Notes: generated by a model from the letters alone, not told the origin. Counted from the first letter of the stretch, positions 44,561-55,732 are shown. The stretch is 64,000 nucleotides of DNA from Selaginella moellendorffii (GCF_000143415.4 NW_003314302.1:1405208-1469207); one strand, 5' to 3'. Made by a program: numbers and translations.

Positions 44561-45174
44561 TGAAAGAAGAAGAACAAAAGCAAAAAAATATATATACATT
44601 AGTAACAGTTGTGATTATCCTACAGGATCAGTGATCATGCCATATAGACTCTTAGAGTGTATATCTCCAACATACCAAAAATAATGGTGGATGACTCTCT
44701 CTCTCAATGCTTCCTCAGCACTCAAGGCCAATGTCATGTGTAGAGGGCCTTGCTCAACAGCAGCACCTGTGCTTAGTGCCTCCTCACTGCTGTGCCTCAT
44801 ACCAGCTGGGCCTTGGCTCCTGCCCCATCACTGCTTGTAGCCTCATGCTCTATCAGCCCTAGTGGCTCTCTCTCCTCACTCTCAGCACAATCCCACTAGG
44901 AGTGCTAAATCTTGGCACCACCTAGCCATGTCTAATGGCTCATCATCATCCTCACTAGCCTCCTCCTTGGCCAGCACCATCATCCTAGGGTCTGAAGCCC
45001 TACCATGAAAGAAGAAGAGCGGAAACAAAACAATAGTGGATGCCTGTCTCACTCTAATATATCATAATGCATATATACATGATCAACAATCTTGACTATC
45101 CTACACCTAGCTTAGTGATGTGGCAACTCATGCTACATAGACTCTCATGTCATGGAGAGCATATATCTCCAACA
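44561..45174 (-). mobile_element. Second TRIM-like element, minus orientation, abutting the first
   Basis: On the minus strand the LTR (45174-45006) reads TGTTGGAGATATATGCTCTC to TCTTCTTTCA, then TGGTAGGGCTTCAG, the primer site also used by the plus-strand element. The second LTR is 44672-44561. The interior is only about 330 bp. It lies tail to tail with the plus-strand element, separated by 6 bp (ATACCA). No protein is encoded. Confidence 0.7.
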
Positions 45175-45710
45175 GTATACAGACCCAATGTGGCCCATGG
45201 TGCCAACCACAACTCCCAGCTTGAAGAAACCAACATTGCAAAGCCACATATATCTTCAGATATGTCTGTTTCTTCATGCATGGCAACCACAGCACTAGTA
45301 TCTCTGCCACTCTCTAGTGAGTGGATTGCTGACTAGGAAATGGTACTCAAGCACCTGTACAAAACTTTGGCCCAAGCATGTGCAAAGTATGCATATAAGG
45401 CCACCAGCAGAGACCACAACTTCAGTGAACCAAAGGGCTTCATTGGCTGGGGGGTAGCTTTATCTCCTGCCTGGGACCACACTCCAAAGGTGTAGCAACA
45501 CTTGTGATTGAGGGAGTTTGTCATTATCCACCTATAGAATACTTCATCAAAGTACTATATGTATAGACACCTTCCCCATGTTGTGAGACCTTAAGTAAAT
45601 GCCTTTCCTAAAGAAAACCCAAGAAGAACTCTTGGTTTCTCAATAGGAAGCAAATTCTCCTTCTCATGAGGGACTGATATTCTTTTCAATAGAGGATATA
45701 TTGTGGGAGG

Positions 45711-45944
45711 GTGAAGCATGTCCACTTGGCTATGGTGGATAGTGTGGACAAAGGTGTTGTGGAGAGGATCTTAATCTTTGTGGACCTGGCCACATTGTCG
45801 AGTTACTTTGGCATTTGCAAGTCATGGAACTCCATTATCAACTCTCACACCTTTTGCCACCTATGGTGCCCCAACACTGGTGTCATAGAGGTCCCTTGGA
45901 TCATGATGAAAGTTCTAGTGTGTTATTGTTCCATTTGTACCTAG
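45711..45944 (+). pseudogene. F-box motif fragment
   Basis: The frame contains VVERILIFVDLATLSSYFGI followed by CKSWNSIINSHTFCHLWC, the layout of an F-box (leucine-rich start, cluster xCKxWNxxI, FxxLW). No ATG opens the frame (it begins GTG), and no downstream LRR or Kelch repeats are found before a stop. It is probably a remnant of an F-box gene, which would supply the substrate receptor of an SCF ubiquitin ligase. Confidence 0.5.
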
Positions 45945-46234
45945 TTTAAGTGCTCAATAAACTTTGCTCAAACCACTAGAAGAATGTTTGTCAAATATTG
46001 ATCCCATAACTTAGCATCAGCAACTTGTAATAATTATGAAAGTAAACTCAATTTTGTTTGCAATATCAAATTATGACTATGACATATATATATATTAGAG
46101 AGATGGCAAATAATCATTTTAATCTGAATGTTAAAAGTTCACATAAATATATACACACAAACTACTAACAACTTGTCAATATGAAACACTAGTTATTTTA
46201 GCACAGACCTCTTGGCTAAGGATATAGGCTGAGG

Positions 46235-46522
46235 TCAGCATGTTAGTGTTGGCTTTGTGTTTTGCATCTGAAAACAATTCAAAAGATTAAAAACATAATG
46301 AATTTGGGACAACTCCATAACACTATTGTGATGACTAATCTTGATATCTAGGCCATACTTGATTGGTCCAAAATGGAGTATATTAAACCTTGAAGACAAC
46401 TGCTCCTTCACAAAAGTTGAAGTGTGTGTGTTCTCAGTGATGATGAGTGTGTCATTGATATGAGCACTATCCATTAGTTTCACCAAGAATGATGCAGATC
46501 TAGAGTCCATCTTCACTGTCAA
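46235..46522 (-). mobile_element. Ty1/copia reverse transcriptase fragment
   Basis: The minus-strand frame holds NDTLIITENTHTSTFVKEQL, SSRFNILHFGPIKYGLDIKI and ELSQIHYVFNLLNCFQM. It follows the copia pattern of YVDDLIITG, LKxxLxxxFxMKDLG, LGIEI and LxQxxYxxxLLxxFxM. The catalytic YVDD is replaced, and both sides lack the remaining pol domains. It is an old fragment. Confidence 0.7.
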
Positions 46523-46529
46523 TATATAG

Positions 46530-47860
46530 TACTTCTAGTTGCCGGTTTCTTGCAGGGATTGTTGCATGAGGAACACTGAGTCTTTCATATGTCGAGCTAA
46601 TGCCACCATTTCATCTGTTAAATCGTCCTAGAGTCGCCTGAGCAAGAGAAAGACATGAAAGTATGCTTTTCAATGAATTCGTGAGTAGCGCTGTCGAGTT
46701 TCACTTCTTCTTTTGAAGTACCAGGCTCGGGATTCGTGATGCTGGATGCTGCTTGGTAGAAAGAAAAACAAGAATAGACGTGATAACCAGAGAAAAATTT
46801 ACTGTCTCTTTTGAAGATTGCACTCTGGAATTGGAGTTTCGGCAGGAGCCGCCGAGAATTCATCCTCGAAATCATGGAAGGTTTGAACGCATATCTGCGT
46901 GGTCTTTTCATGGTTTGAAAGAGAAAAAACAAAAAGGAAAAACGTTTCTTGCAGCTAGCTTACCATCTGTGTGATGTTGATCTTCTCGGCAGACGCTTCA
47001 ATCTGTCCCCCATACTCTCGGGTGAAATGCTGCCATGGATGGAAGAAAACTTGAATGCTTTTTGGAGAACTAAGATCCACCTGGGAAGATTTTGACGAGC
47101 GTTATCTCCCGTGAGAACAATGAAGAGCTCTCTAGTGTTCTCTCCCGTAACAGTGAGGAACTCCAATTTTTGCAAAAGCTATGGTTTCTTGGTATTCTTT
47201 TTCTTTGTTTTGTTTTTATTTGAACTTTTACCTGCGTGACTCACCACTACCAAACCCTAGAAATATATCTCGTCACAGCTCGAATGACTGCCGGACCGAG
47301 GAGTCCACCAAATGTAGCTTCTTTCCAGGACTTCCAGGAGCGCTGTGATCTTCTTGAAAAATCATAGCAAGCATGTCCGAAGAGGAGGCAAATGGAAAAT
47401 GAAAGTTTGCTATTGTAGCTATTGTTTATATGGCATCAATAACTTTGCGTGAGAGGATGGACGAATAACAGCAAACCTTCTTGCAGGAAGTACGCACGCA
47501 CGCACAGGTGTCGAATGGCCCCTTCGTACTAACGTATCTGTGGCACAGCTTCCCTCGATTGTTTGGCAGTTTTATTCCGTGCAACCTCTTATCATTTTGG
47601 CATACTTGAGAAAGAGGTAACGAGACGAAAACTTCAGATATTTTCGAGCTCACTTAGGCCTTTCTTATACAGAGGTCGTGTCGATTTGTGTGGATGTGTC
47701 CATGGAAAAGAAAAAAATCTTGGCTGAACTCTCAAAGAAAGCTCATTTGAGAGCCTTAGAAAACAGAGCAAGCAGCAAGTACTAACGAGTGTTGCCTTTG
47801 AAAAAGAGAACTCTAGTGGCGCCGTTTTATTGTAAGAGCTTCTTTGCTCTTCACTCTTAT
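46530..47860. other. Spacer with unrecognised short frames
   Basis: On the minus strand, 47175-46960 (EFLTVTGENTRELFIVLTGD) and 46932-46618 are open and could be two exons of an unknown or broken gene. I see no start, domain or consistent splice phase that would support it. Confidence 0.3.
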
Positions 47861-47870
47861 AGCTCTTCAC

Positions 47871-49467
47871 TCAGACAAGTGGTGCAGCCATTTCGCTGGA
47901 CAGCTTGAGAACCTCAGTGAGATCCACGGGATGGAGCGAGTCTGCCTGGAACTCGAACTGTTGAACCAATCGAGCCGTCCAGAGGAGAACAGTCGCAAGG
48001 CCGAGAGCTCGTCCGGGACACACCCGACGACCAGCTCCGAATGGAGCGAGACGTAAGTCGCTTCCTTTGACATCGATGTCCTGCTCAAGAAATCTCTCCG
48101 GGTTGAATTTCTCAGGCTCGGACCAGATGGAAGGATCGTGAGTGATGGACCACATGTTTACCATGGCCGTGGTGCCTACAGGGACGTGGTGACCGGCCAA
48201 GGTTACGTCGTGAATCGCAAGCGGAGCCCAAGAGAGCAAGGGACCCGGAGGATGCATCCGAAGAGTCTCCTTTACAACGGCTTGGAGGTACACCATCAGA
48301 CTCGGCAACTTCGGATTTTCCTCCAACTACGCTAGCGATCTCCTCACGCAACTTCTCTGGATTTCAGGATGGAGGACGAGCTCCGCGAGAATCCACTCGG
48401 TGAGAGCGAAACGGTGTCAGTGCCTTCCTGTGAAGACAGCATGGAAAACAACGTAAGTCATTAGATAGGCTAGAAGCAGTCGTAAAAACATCTTCGTTTT
48501 TTACCCAGAGAACTGCGATCATGTCGGCGTCGTCGAGCTTGTCCTCGCCATCCAGCGAGAGCAGCACATCCACAAAGTCGGGCTGTGCAGCTTTACTATC
48601 CTGTTGCCGATGATCATCAATAATCTTCTGGACAAAGCTTGTCACCCGAGGAACCAGCACGGCACAGCGTTGGAGGATGTTCTGGGGATCGACTGCCTTT
48701 AGAGCTGGCAAGTGATCGGCCCAGTTGAACGCACCCAGCAGCTCGAAGCCTTCCCTCACCATCTCCGTAAGCTTAGCAGCGTCCTCGGATCCATCCTCGA
48801 ATCTTCTCCCAAACACCGTCTGCATGATATTGTTGAGCGAAGCCCGCTGGAGGAAGTCCCGAACTCGGACGAGGCCATGGTCTGCTGCAAAGGTACTTAT
48901 TGCTTTAATCATCCTGCTCGTCTCCGCCTGACGAGATGGCTCGTGAGCAGCAATCTGGCCTGGAGAAAAGAGATAGTTGGAGGCAATCCTTCGTAAGTTA
49001 CGCCAGTACTCTCCATAGGGAGTGAAGCCGATTGCTCGTCCAAACAGGAGCTGCTGAGCCGACTGTTAGGGGCCTTTCCGCAACTCGGAGCTGTTGAGCA
49101 GCTCTCGTGCCACTTCCGGCTTGCTGGTGATGATCATCCTCGTGTTACCCAGGCTGAAGGCCATGAGCTCCTTTGCATGGTACTTCTCAGCAAGCTTGGC
49201 CAACTTTCGGTGGGCTTGGCTTCCCATCTCCGTCAGGACTCCAAGCACTGGCCATCCTCGGGGTCCTGCGATCGTCTGCTTCTTCCTCAGCGTTCTCCCC
49301 CATGCATGGCCACCGGGAACAAGCCAAGCTGCCAGGATCACCGAGATAGCTGCTAGAACGAGCACGGCCACAGCAGCAGCGATGAATCTCCATGCATCCG
49401 CGGAGAAATGGCGCGAGAAAAAAGGCAGAGTGAGAATCCACCAGTCGACCCCAGAGGACGAGTCCAT
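47871..49467 (-). pseudogene. Broken second CYP78A gene
   Basis: It is closely similar to the CYP78A at 28250-29874 from the start codon ([20 protein letters not shown]) through the heme loop [14 protein letters not shown]. Exon 1 is broken near 49070 by two small deletions in the segment encoding the ADRPLKQ motif. The I-helix exon near 48420-48400 lost the FRG codons and one further base. A deletion of about 11 bp near 48297 shifts the frame before the K-helix. The intron position is conserved. The C-terminus stops early at APLV. TATAAAAA at 49562-49555 keeps the promoter layout. The heme loop and ExxR are intact, but no single frame links them to the anchor, so it should give no enzyme. 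Confidence 0.9.
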
Positions 49468-49624
49468 GATCGAGAAGCGAGACAAGCGCGAGACTTTGGA
49501 CCAAGAGAAAGAGCTCGAGAGAGGCAGTGCTCTTGGTTGCGGTGGTGGCTTCGCTTTTTATACTGGCAACAGCAAGATTATCCATAGCTGCATGTCTGGA
49601 GAAACTATTGGCCGAGAAGGAGAA

Positions 49625-50215
49625 CGCTCGAGATGGTAAGTCTCCAAGGTTAAGTAGCTTCTAGTTTCCCTCGGTTTTTTTACTGTTGTTGTAAAAGATG
49701 TGTTTTCTTTTTTGCAAATTCTAGGCATTATCGGACTAGTGACTCGAGTGAAACCATCGCTTCGACTCGTGAATACTCGCTTATGGTGCTTTTAATCTCC
49801 AAGGTTCTGATTGCTTACTCGGATTTTATAGTTCTAAAAACAGTTCTTCTGTTTCAAGCATTATCACATGAATCACACTGGGAAATGGCTTCCACTCGTG
49901 AAGTTAGTGAATGTGATTAAATGGTGCTTTTAATCTCCAGGGTAAGTAGCTTCTATACTCGTTCTAAAAATGTGTGTAATTATCGCATGAATCACACCAG
50001 TGACTCGAGTGAGACCATACTCGTGAATTTGGGCCTTTAATCTCCAAGGTAAGTAGCATACTACACTCGTTCTAAAAGTTCTAAAACATGTGCGTGTGTT
50101 TTTTTAGTGACTCGAATCTTCTACTCGAACGTGATTAAATGGTGCTTTTAAAGTAAGTAGCTTCTCGGATTTTTTACTGCACTCGTTCTGTTTTTATTTT
50201 CTTTTTTTTGTAGAT
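49625..50215. repeat. Degenerate tandem repeat upstream of the CYP78A pseudogene
   Basis: Phrases GTGACTCGAGTGA(A/G)ACCAT, GATTAAATGGTGCTTTTAAT, CTCCAAGGTAAGTAGC and ACTCGTTCTAAAA recur four to five times in the same order with a period of roughly 120-150 bp. The first unit starts in the sequence shared with the functional CYP78A promoter (GGTAAGTCTC). Confidence 0.75.
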
Positions 50216-50349
50216 TAGTGACTGTGATTTGCTCTTAATGAGGTTGGAAGATTTTTAAACTAGTAACGTCGCGCGTTTTTGAATTTTAGGGCAATAGTAT
50301 CTTGGTTCGATTCCCGTTCGACAGGCGCATCGCACGGCCCTGGCAGCGC

Positions 50350-50390
50350 CACGTGGCCAATCTCTTTCCATACAGATATGTATATAAAGG
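50350..50390 (+). promoter_or_regulatory. G-box and TATA box of the RING gene
   Basis: CACGTG (50350-50355) lies about 30 bp before TATATAAAGG (50381-50390), which lies 43 bp before the first exon ATG at 50433. This spacing fits a TATA promoter with a short leader. Confidence 0.6.
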
Positions 50391-50432
50391 CCACGATAGC
50401 CATGGCCAGAGTTTAGGGTAATTGTTTTGGCG

Positions 50433-51989
50433 ATGGCGAGGGCGCAAAGGTAGGATCTCTTCCGGTCTTGCGAATCTCTTTTCCCGATCGATCGCGCAGA
50501 AATATGTGCCCTCCATGCGAAGCGTCCGGGGACTGTGGCGGCGGCGCCAGCGGCGGTGCTGGATTGAAGCGGAATCTAGAGCGCCGCGGGGCAGCGCCAG
50601 AGGAATTGGTTCCAGCCGGTTCTCTTCCAAGTCGGTTTGCGAGGATGGATCGAAAAGTGGCGATCATGGGTGTGAGGCCGACAGCTCGCTACAGGCGATC
50701 TAGCGCTGGGGCTGGAGCATCGGGCTCGGCTCAATCGCCGATTGTTTTAGGGGGTGGGGCTGGCCACGCAGCAGGGCCGGAGATTATCGATCTGGAAGCC
50801 GAGGTTGGTTCTCCAGGGATAGGAGGAGCTTCTCATTCTTTCCTTGACGGGGAGGGTTCTAGCCAACCTTTGCCGAAGCGACAAAGAAGCTTGAGGGCTG
50901 ATGGCTCTCCAGCTGCTGTTACTCCTGCGGCTGGAAGACTTGGAAGAGGAAGAGCTCATGGAGCAGCAACTTGGGGTAGAGGACCAAGGCAGCATCAAGC
51001 ACCGGGTGGTAGAGGCGTGGTGAGGCCGATTGATGTGGATAGTGTTGTGGAGGTGGAGGCGCGAGCTTTACAGGTGAGTGAAGACGAGAGGCTTGCGAGA
51101 GAGCTGCAAGAGGAGTTCTCCACTGCCGGGGTACGTTCCTTTTGCTTTTCTGTCTAGAGTTCATGTCTTTTGTTCTTCTTTTCTGAAGCAGAGAGATGCT
51201 AATTTGGCTAGGAGTTTGCAAGAGCAAGAACAGCGCCAGCAGCTTCGTCACGCTATGGGCCATGGAAATGCTGAGCGGTTGTATTACAGGCGGCTGGAAT
51301 CGGTGCATGCGAGGATCCAGCAGGCGTTGGAGAACAGGCAGCGTAGCGGACTGCCAGGCAGATTCCGCGGTTTAGAAGAGGTATGCTTTTTTCACGAGTT
51401 TTACAAGTTTGTTTGCATACTTATCTTTCTTTTCGACCAGCGCTTGAATGAATTTGGAGCTATGCTGCGTAGGAGTATACCCCTTGCCATGCAATTGGCT
51501 TATGTTGACCGCGACTTCAACGAGTAAGCTTCTGTGTTTTCCGTGAAAGCTTCCGTGATCTTGACTGGAGACTTTTTGCCTTTTCTCGCTGCGGCAGGAA
51601 TGATTACGAAACGCTTTTAGCTTTGGACGAAGGTGTGAAGCAGCGAGGAGCTTCTCAGGCCCGGATTGACGCTCTTCCAGTTTCGGAGGCAGTGGTATGA
51701 TTATCTAGCTTCCTTTTGCCTTTGTTTCCATTTTCTAGTTTCTTACGGACAAGGATCGACAGGAAACGGATAAAAGCGAGCCATGCTCGATTTGCCTCGA
51801 GGTTCCAGTAGGCGGAGAGGAGATCCGCCGCCTCCCATGCTTGCATGGCTTCCATAAAGAGGTAAAAGAGACGCTGGTCCATCCATCTCTTTCGCCTCGT
51901 TATCTGACCAGTGTCTGCTTGGCTTGCAGTGCATTGATACTTGGCTCCAACGGCGTGCAAACTGTCCGGTGTGTAAGGCTTCGGTCTAA
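50433..51989 (+). CDS. RING-H2 finger E3 ubiquitin ligase
   Basis: About seven exons: 50433-50449, 50500-51130, 51192-51380, 51441-51523, 51598-51694, then about 51763-51861 (or from 51738 using an earlier AG), and 51930-51989. The N-terminal half is Gly/Ala-rich and disordered, followed by repeated acidic-coil phrases [12 protein letters not shown] and [14 protein letters not shown] that look like ubiquitin-interaction or coil motifs. The C-terminus is a C3H2C3 [35 protein letters not shown]. The RING recruits E2 enzymes. The target is unknown. The tiny first exon (MARAQ) joins in phase; an internal ATG at 50504 is the alternative start. Confidence 0.85.
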
Positions 51990-51999
51990 AGTCCCAAAT

Positions 52000-52650
52000 C
52001 TCGTCCATGGCCAAGGCAGTGAAAGGAGACAAGCAATGCACGTAAGTACTCTTGTGTTTTTAGCTACGTAGCCAGTTTCGCTCAAGTTCCTGTCGTGCAA
52101 ATCGCAGAGGTAGCGGCCTTCGCTTCCGTATGTACTCGCATTCAAGTGGAAAAGAAGCTCGAGAATTTCTACTTCTTGGGCTTTGGATCGTCCGCTGGAT
52201 GGAAGTGGTTTCCTCTCAAATCGAGCTTGCGAGAGTACAAACTAGAGAAGGAGCAGTAAAAGAGCCTGTGAGAGGTACGCGATTGGATTCAAAGCTCCTA
52301 CACTTATAGATCTTCTCCTTGGAGAAAAAAAAAATACAAAGGTTGATCTTTCGAACTGACTGCCAGTACTTCGTACGTAGGGAGTTCATGCACTTTGCGA
52401 TGTATTTTGACTTGGCTTTTACGGTTTTTACCTGTGGTTGTTACCGAAGGTAAAGTGTGCATTACCGTTCGTACAGTTTTACTGTATCGTACGGGAATGA
52501 TTAAGAATGATGAAACCCTATTCTTCGTCCTGTCGATGGGTTTTGGATGTTGGCATTTGCCAGGAGAAGGAATTCCAAATCTCTGAGAAAAGCAAAGAGA
52601 TATCATACCAACAATTCTTTATTTTTTCAATGTGGATCTTGGGACACACA
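52000..52650. other. Convergent spacer of RING and WOX genes
   Basis: Probably the 3' untranslated regions of both genes. Sequence from about 52590 onward (GATATCATACC, CTTTATTTTT, CACACAAATCA) recurs at 56640-56700. No gene is seen. Confidence 0.5.
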
Positions 52651-52656
52651 AATCAA

Positions 52657-54036
52657 TCAGCCTAGCAAAGCAAGAGATGGATCAAATCGATCAAATTGGG
52701 AAGAATGCGCGACCTGGATCAAGTTGGGAAGAGGAAGAACTGGATCATTACAGACTCCAGGGGGGGTCCTCCAAATTGGCGAAGCTCCCGAGCTGCGAGG
52801 CTTCGTGCGCCAGTGGAATCGGCCACACCTAGAAGACGAAGAACGCAAACTCATTACTGTACTGTTCCAAATCTTTTTTAAAGGAGGGAATATGCCTAAG
52901 GCATATCCCTCCTTCGTCTTCCTTACGAGAGTGTAAGCCCGCGACTCGAGAGGCTCCAGCGTCACGCCGCGCTCGTTGGTGGGAACGATTCGCCCAAGCG
53001 CTGGATCGAAGAGCGCCGCGCCGTCGCCAAAGTGGCCCACGAGATCGAAGGGCGATTTGTCGTCGATGATAGAAACCACTCCCCCGTCAATCACGATCTG
53101 GGCAGCAGCATACGACTGCGCGGCGGGATGGTGCAATTGCTCCGACCCTGCACAGAAAAAAATGGCTGGCCCGTTTAGGAGAGGAAAAGAAAGGAAGCAA
53201 AGATCTTGCCCAGTCCAGTCTAGCTAGGAGTATACGGCACTGCTCGCTCTGGGACTTGTCTATCTATCTATCAGGACGAGAAGAAACAAGGAAGAAGAAA
53301 ACCTCTCATTTTTCTCGTTCTTCTCTTTTTTTGTTCGCACCCAGGAGGACGAAAATGAAAGACCGATGGGATTGATCGAAAGAGATGGAGAAAGAAAGAG
53401 AGAGAGAGGGAGAGGGAGCAGTAGTGTCGCTCATTGATTTACCGGATGAAGCTGAAGCGGAAGCGCTAGGGGCGGAGGAGGACAAATCCTGCTGGAAAGC
53501 GGCGGTGGCACTGGCGGCGGCGGGAGAAGAAGAGGCGGAGGCGCCAGAGACGGCGTTGGCCTCCTCGATGCGGCGCCGCTTGCGTTTCTCGCGGGACTTC
53601 TTGTTCTGAAACCAATAGTACACTTTGGATTCGTCCACCGGGCCGTGGTGGCCGATGAGCTCGGCTATCTCCGTGACGTTTTCTTGCGATGGCGGCGTCC
53701 CTTTCGCGTAGAATTCCTCCAGGATGGCCAGCTGCTGACTGTTTGGCCGCCACCGCTGCTGCGCGGGCCTTGTCGGCGCTGGCGGCGCTGGCACGGATGA
53801 GATTTCGATGTGTTTCCTGCGACCTTGCAGAAGAACAAATGGGTAGTCAGTGCTTGCAAGCAGCAAAACGACGGCAAAACGAAAACAAAACGGTCGAGAG
53901 AAATATATATACTTCTGTGATGCATATGCAATGCCTTTAGCTCCAGGAGCTCTGTGTTGATATCCCGCTCCTGATCGATCTGATCAGACTCGGACGACGC
54001 CGGCGATGAAGCCGCCTGCTGCTCGCACCGCCTCAT
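52657..54036 (-). CDS. WUSCHEL-related homeobox (WOX) transcription factor
   Basis: Three exons: 54036-53913, 53823-53443 and 53147 to a stop at about 52657. Phases agree at both joins. Exon 1 has an acidic helix (ERDINTELLELKALHMHHR). Exon 2 holds the enlarged WOX homeodomain: QRWRPNSQQLAILEEFYAKG, extended loop, then helix 3 SKVYYWFQNKKSREKRKRR. This is followed by an Ala/Ser-rich region. Exon 3 encodes a C-terminal domain like those of other WOX proteins (IVIDGGVVSIIDDKSPFDLV, DPALGRIVPTNERGVTLEPL, YTLVR), ending in a tail that is probably not conserved. The clade is unsure: no WUS-box is seen. WOX factors control stem-cell and embryo patterning in the nucleus. A possible donor site (CTC|GTAAGG, near 52933) could shorten the tail. 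Confidence 0.82.
52881..52914. repeat. Palindrome at the WOX 3' end
   Basis: AAGGAGGGAATATGCC and AGGCATATCCCTCCTT are inverted copies separated by one or two bases, with one extra base in the left arm. Only the right arm is present in the decayed copy near 56813-56835. It falls in the tail coding GYALGIFPP of the WOX frame. Confidence 0.75.
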
Positions 54037-54965
54037 TCTTCCGGGGATCGATCGATCTAGTGAAGAACAACCGAAAGAAAAGAGAGGAGGGATCGAGTTG
54101 CTCCCACAGGGAGCTGGAGATATGGAGGAGAAAAGAAGAGAGCGCCGGGTCGTGTTGTGTTTCCACCTGATCTTTGGGGTTGACGACGTAATCACTGCGT
54201 CAGGTATATTCCTTCGCACTTACCATTTTTACTTACTTTGTGACGCCAGTAAATACGTTCCCACAAATCAATACTTACTGCCCGCGCTGCGGCCTACATT
54301 CCCTTGTGCGTATTTTAATACGTATCCAGAGAAATTCTCTCCCACCCGGTATGTATTTGGTAAGTTTTTCTGTACTTTTGCGGGCCGAGTAAAAACCGTC
54401 AACGACAACCTTCGGAGGGTTAAGATAATCAAGCAACGTCACAACTTTAAAATTCACGCAGCATTAGCATGCTATCTTAATGTGAAGATAAATCACAATC
54501 TCTTATCTACTCGTCTCAAATCTTTTTCTTTTCTATACAAGAAAATCTTCTGTGTTCTTCTTCTTCTTCTTCTTCTGAAATTCTTCTTGTTTTTATATTG
54601 TTTTCCTCTTCTCCAATGTTGAGAAAGATTTGGATTGGGATTTGAGATGCTAGCAGCAGCTGCAGCCTTGCATTGTTGCAGGGGGGGCACTGAAGCGTGA
54701 TTGGGTGTGATGAGATTTTCAAGAGCAGTATCTAGAGAGCATTAGATGTGGCTTCCTTGTCTATCATGAATCTGGGGCTTCAAGATTTCTTGAGAAATGC
54801 ATTGGAATTTAAGGATCACATGAAACCTGCAGGAGCAGATAGAACCACCACCCAAACAAAATTATGCTAAGAAAAAAGATGCCAATCGGATTCGAACCAG
54901 AAGAAAAAACTACTGTTCTCTCTTTTGTTTTACTCTCACTCCCAATCTCTCTCTTCTATTTCATC
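54037..54965. other. WOX upstream region
   Basis: Contains a run of about six TTC units near 54555-54580 and sequence (CTTACCATTTTTAC, CATTCCCTTGTG) repeated in degraded form at 57035-57110. A tRNA-like B box (GGTTCGAATCC, minus strand, 54899-54889) is present but without a cloverleaf. No gene is seen. Confidence 0.5.
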
Positions 54966-55429
54966 CTATGTTGGGCTCAGTGCGGGCTCGTCACGAACAT
55001 TTGCGGCAGGCAGCGTGTAATCGTCATCCTGTTCTGAAAGGCCTCGACGCCTGCAGATTGGGCTTGCGTCGAATGGCTCACATCCGCTCTCGAACGGAAT
55101 ACTAGACAGATTCTAGGGATTATTCGTGTTAAAAAATACTCATGCTTGGAAACTCGCCTCTATCTTAGAGCTTTGAAATGGAGACAAACTCACCTCCTGC
55201 TCTTCGAATCTCTGTGATGGCAAAGAGCTCGTCTCGTCATTTGAAAAGATCACATCTTCCAGCTCTACAAGGATCACGATGGATATTTCATGCTTAGAGT
55301 GATTTTAGTACCTTTAAAAGCAAGCCCCCCGTGATCATTTTCCAGGAATCTGGATTCGCAGCTCTGTACCACCAAGCCCGCAGTTGTAATCAAAGAGAGG
55401 AGCAGCAACGCGAAGCGGAACTTGCCCAT
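54966..55429 (-). CDS. Small secreted precursor of a PSY-like sulfated peptide
   Basis: Three short exons: 55429-55312, 55264-55194 and 55088-54966. Introns are 47 and 105 bp with GT-AG ends and consistent phase, giving 103 residues. A signal peptide opens it (MGKFRFALLLLSLITTAGLV, then VQS). The middle is acidic with two Cys (SGCEPFDASPIC) and a dibasic stretch (RRRGLSEQDD). The last 18 residues before the stop are DYTLPAANVRDEPALSPT. Compared with Arabidopsis PSY1 (DYGDPSANPKHDPGVPPS) the length is equal and D1, Y2, P5, A7, N8, P13 and P17 coincide. Acidic residues precede the Tyr, as tyrosine sulfation requires. PSY peptides promote cell expansion and act through LRR receptor kinases. The third-exon acceptor (CGAG|AGC) is weaker than the others; the coding of the peptide itself does not depend on it. 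Confidence 0.72.
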
Positions 55430-55732
55430 GGATCCGAGCGCAGCCTGAGCGAATGGTCACCGGGCCGACGTTAAATCAATGTGTGATATAAAATAATACT
55501 ATTTTAACGACCAGAATTCTACGCGCACATCGTCGAAGTGGTTCCTAACATGCACGAAGTTGCAAAAAGTCAAACCCGGCCGCACCAACTTACGCTTTCG
55601 ATCACATGCCTGCCTGTCAATGCGCTGACCAGATTTTATAAGAGACCCCCTGATTAAAGAGTTGTAGTGGAAAAAAAAAAACCTTTCTGGGATAAACCCT
55701 AAACTGTGTATTTTATTGATTATTCCTCTCTC

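Noticed and set aside
46618-47175. Possible two-exon minus-strand gene
   Set aside because: The exons cannot be joined in phase with convincing sites and the product is unfamiliar.
50298-50312. GGTTCGATTCCCG near the RING gene promoter
   Set aside because: It resembles a B box, but the upstream 60 bases lack an A box and cloverleaf. I treat it as chance or an old SINE scrap.
54884-54899. Minus-strand GGTTCGAATCC, a tRNA B-box-like sequence
   Set aside because: No A box at the right distance, the T stem does not pair well, and no acceptor stem partner is found upstream, so a tRNA gene is not supported.
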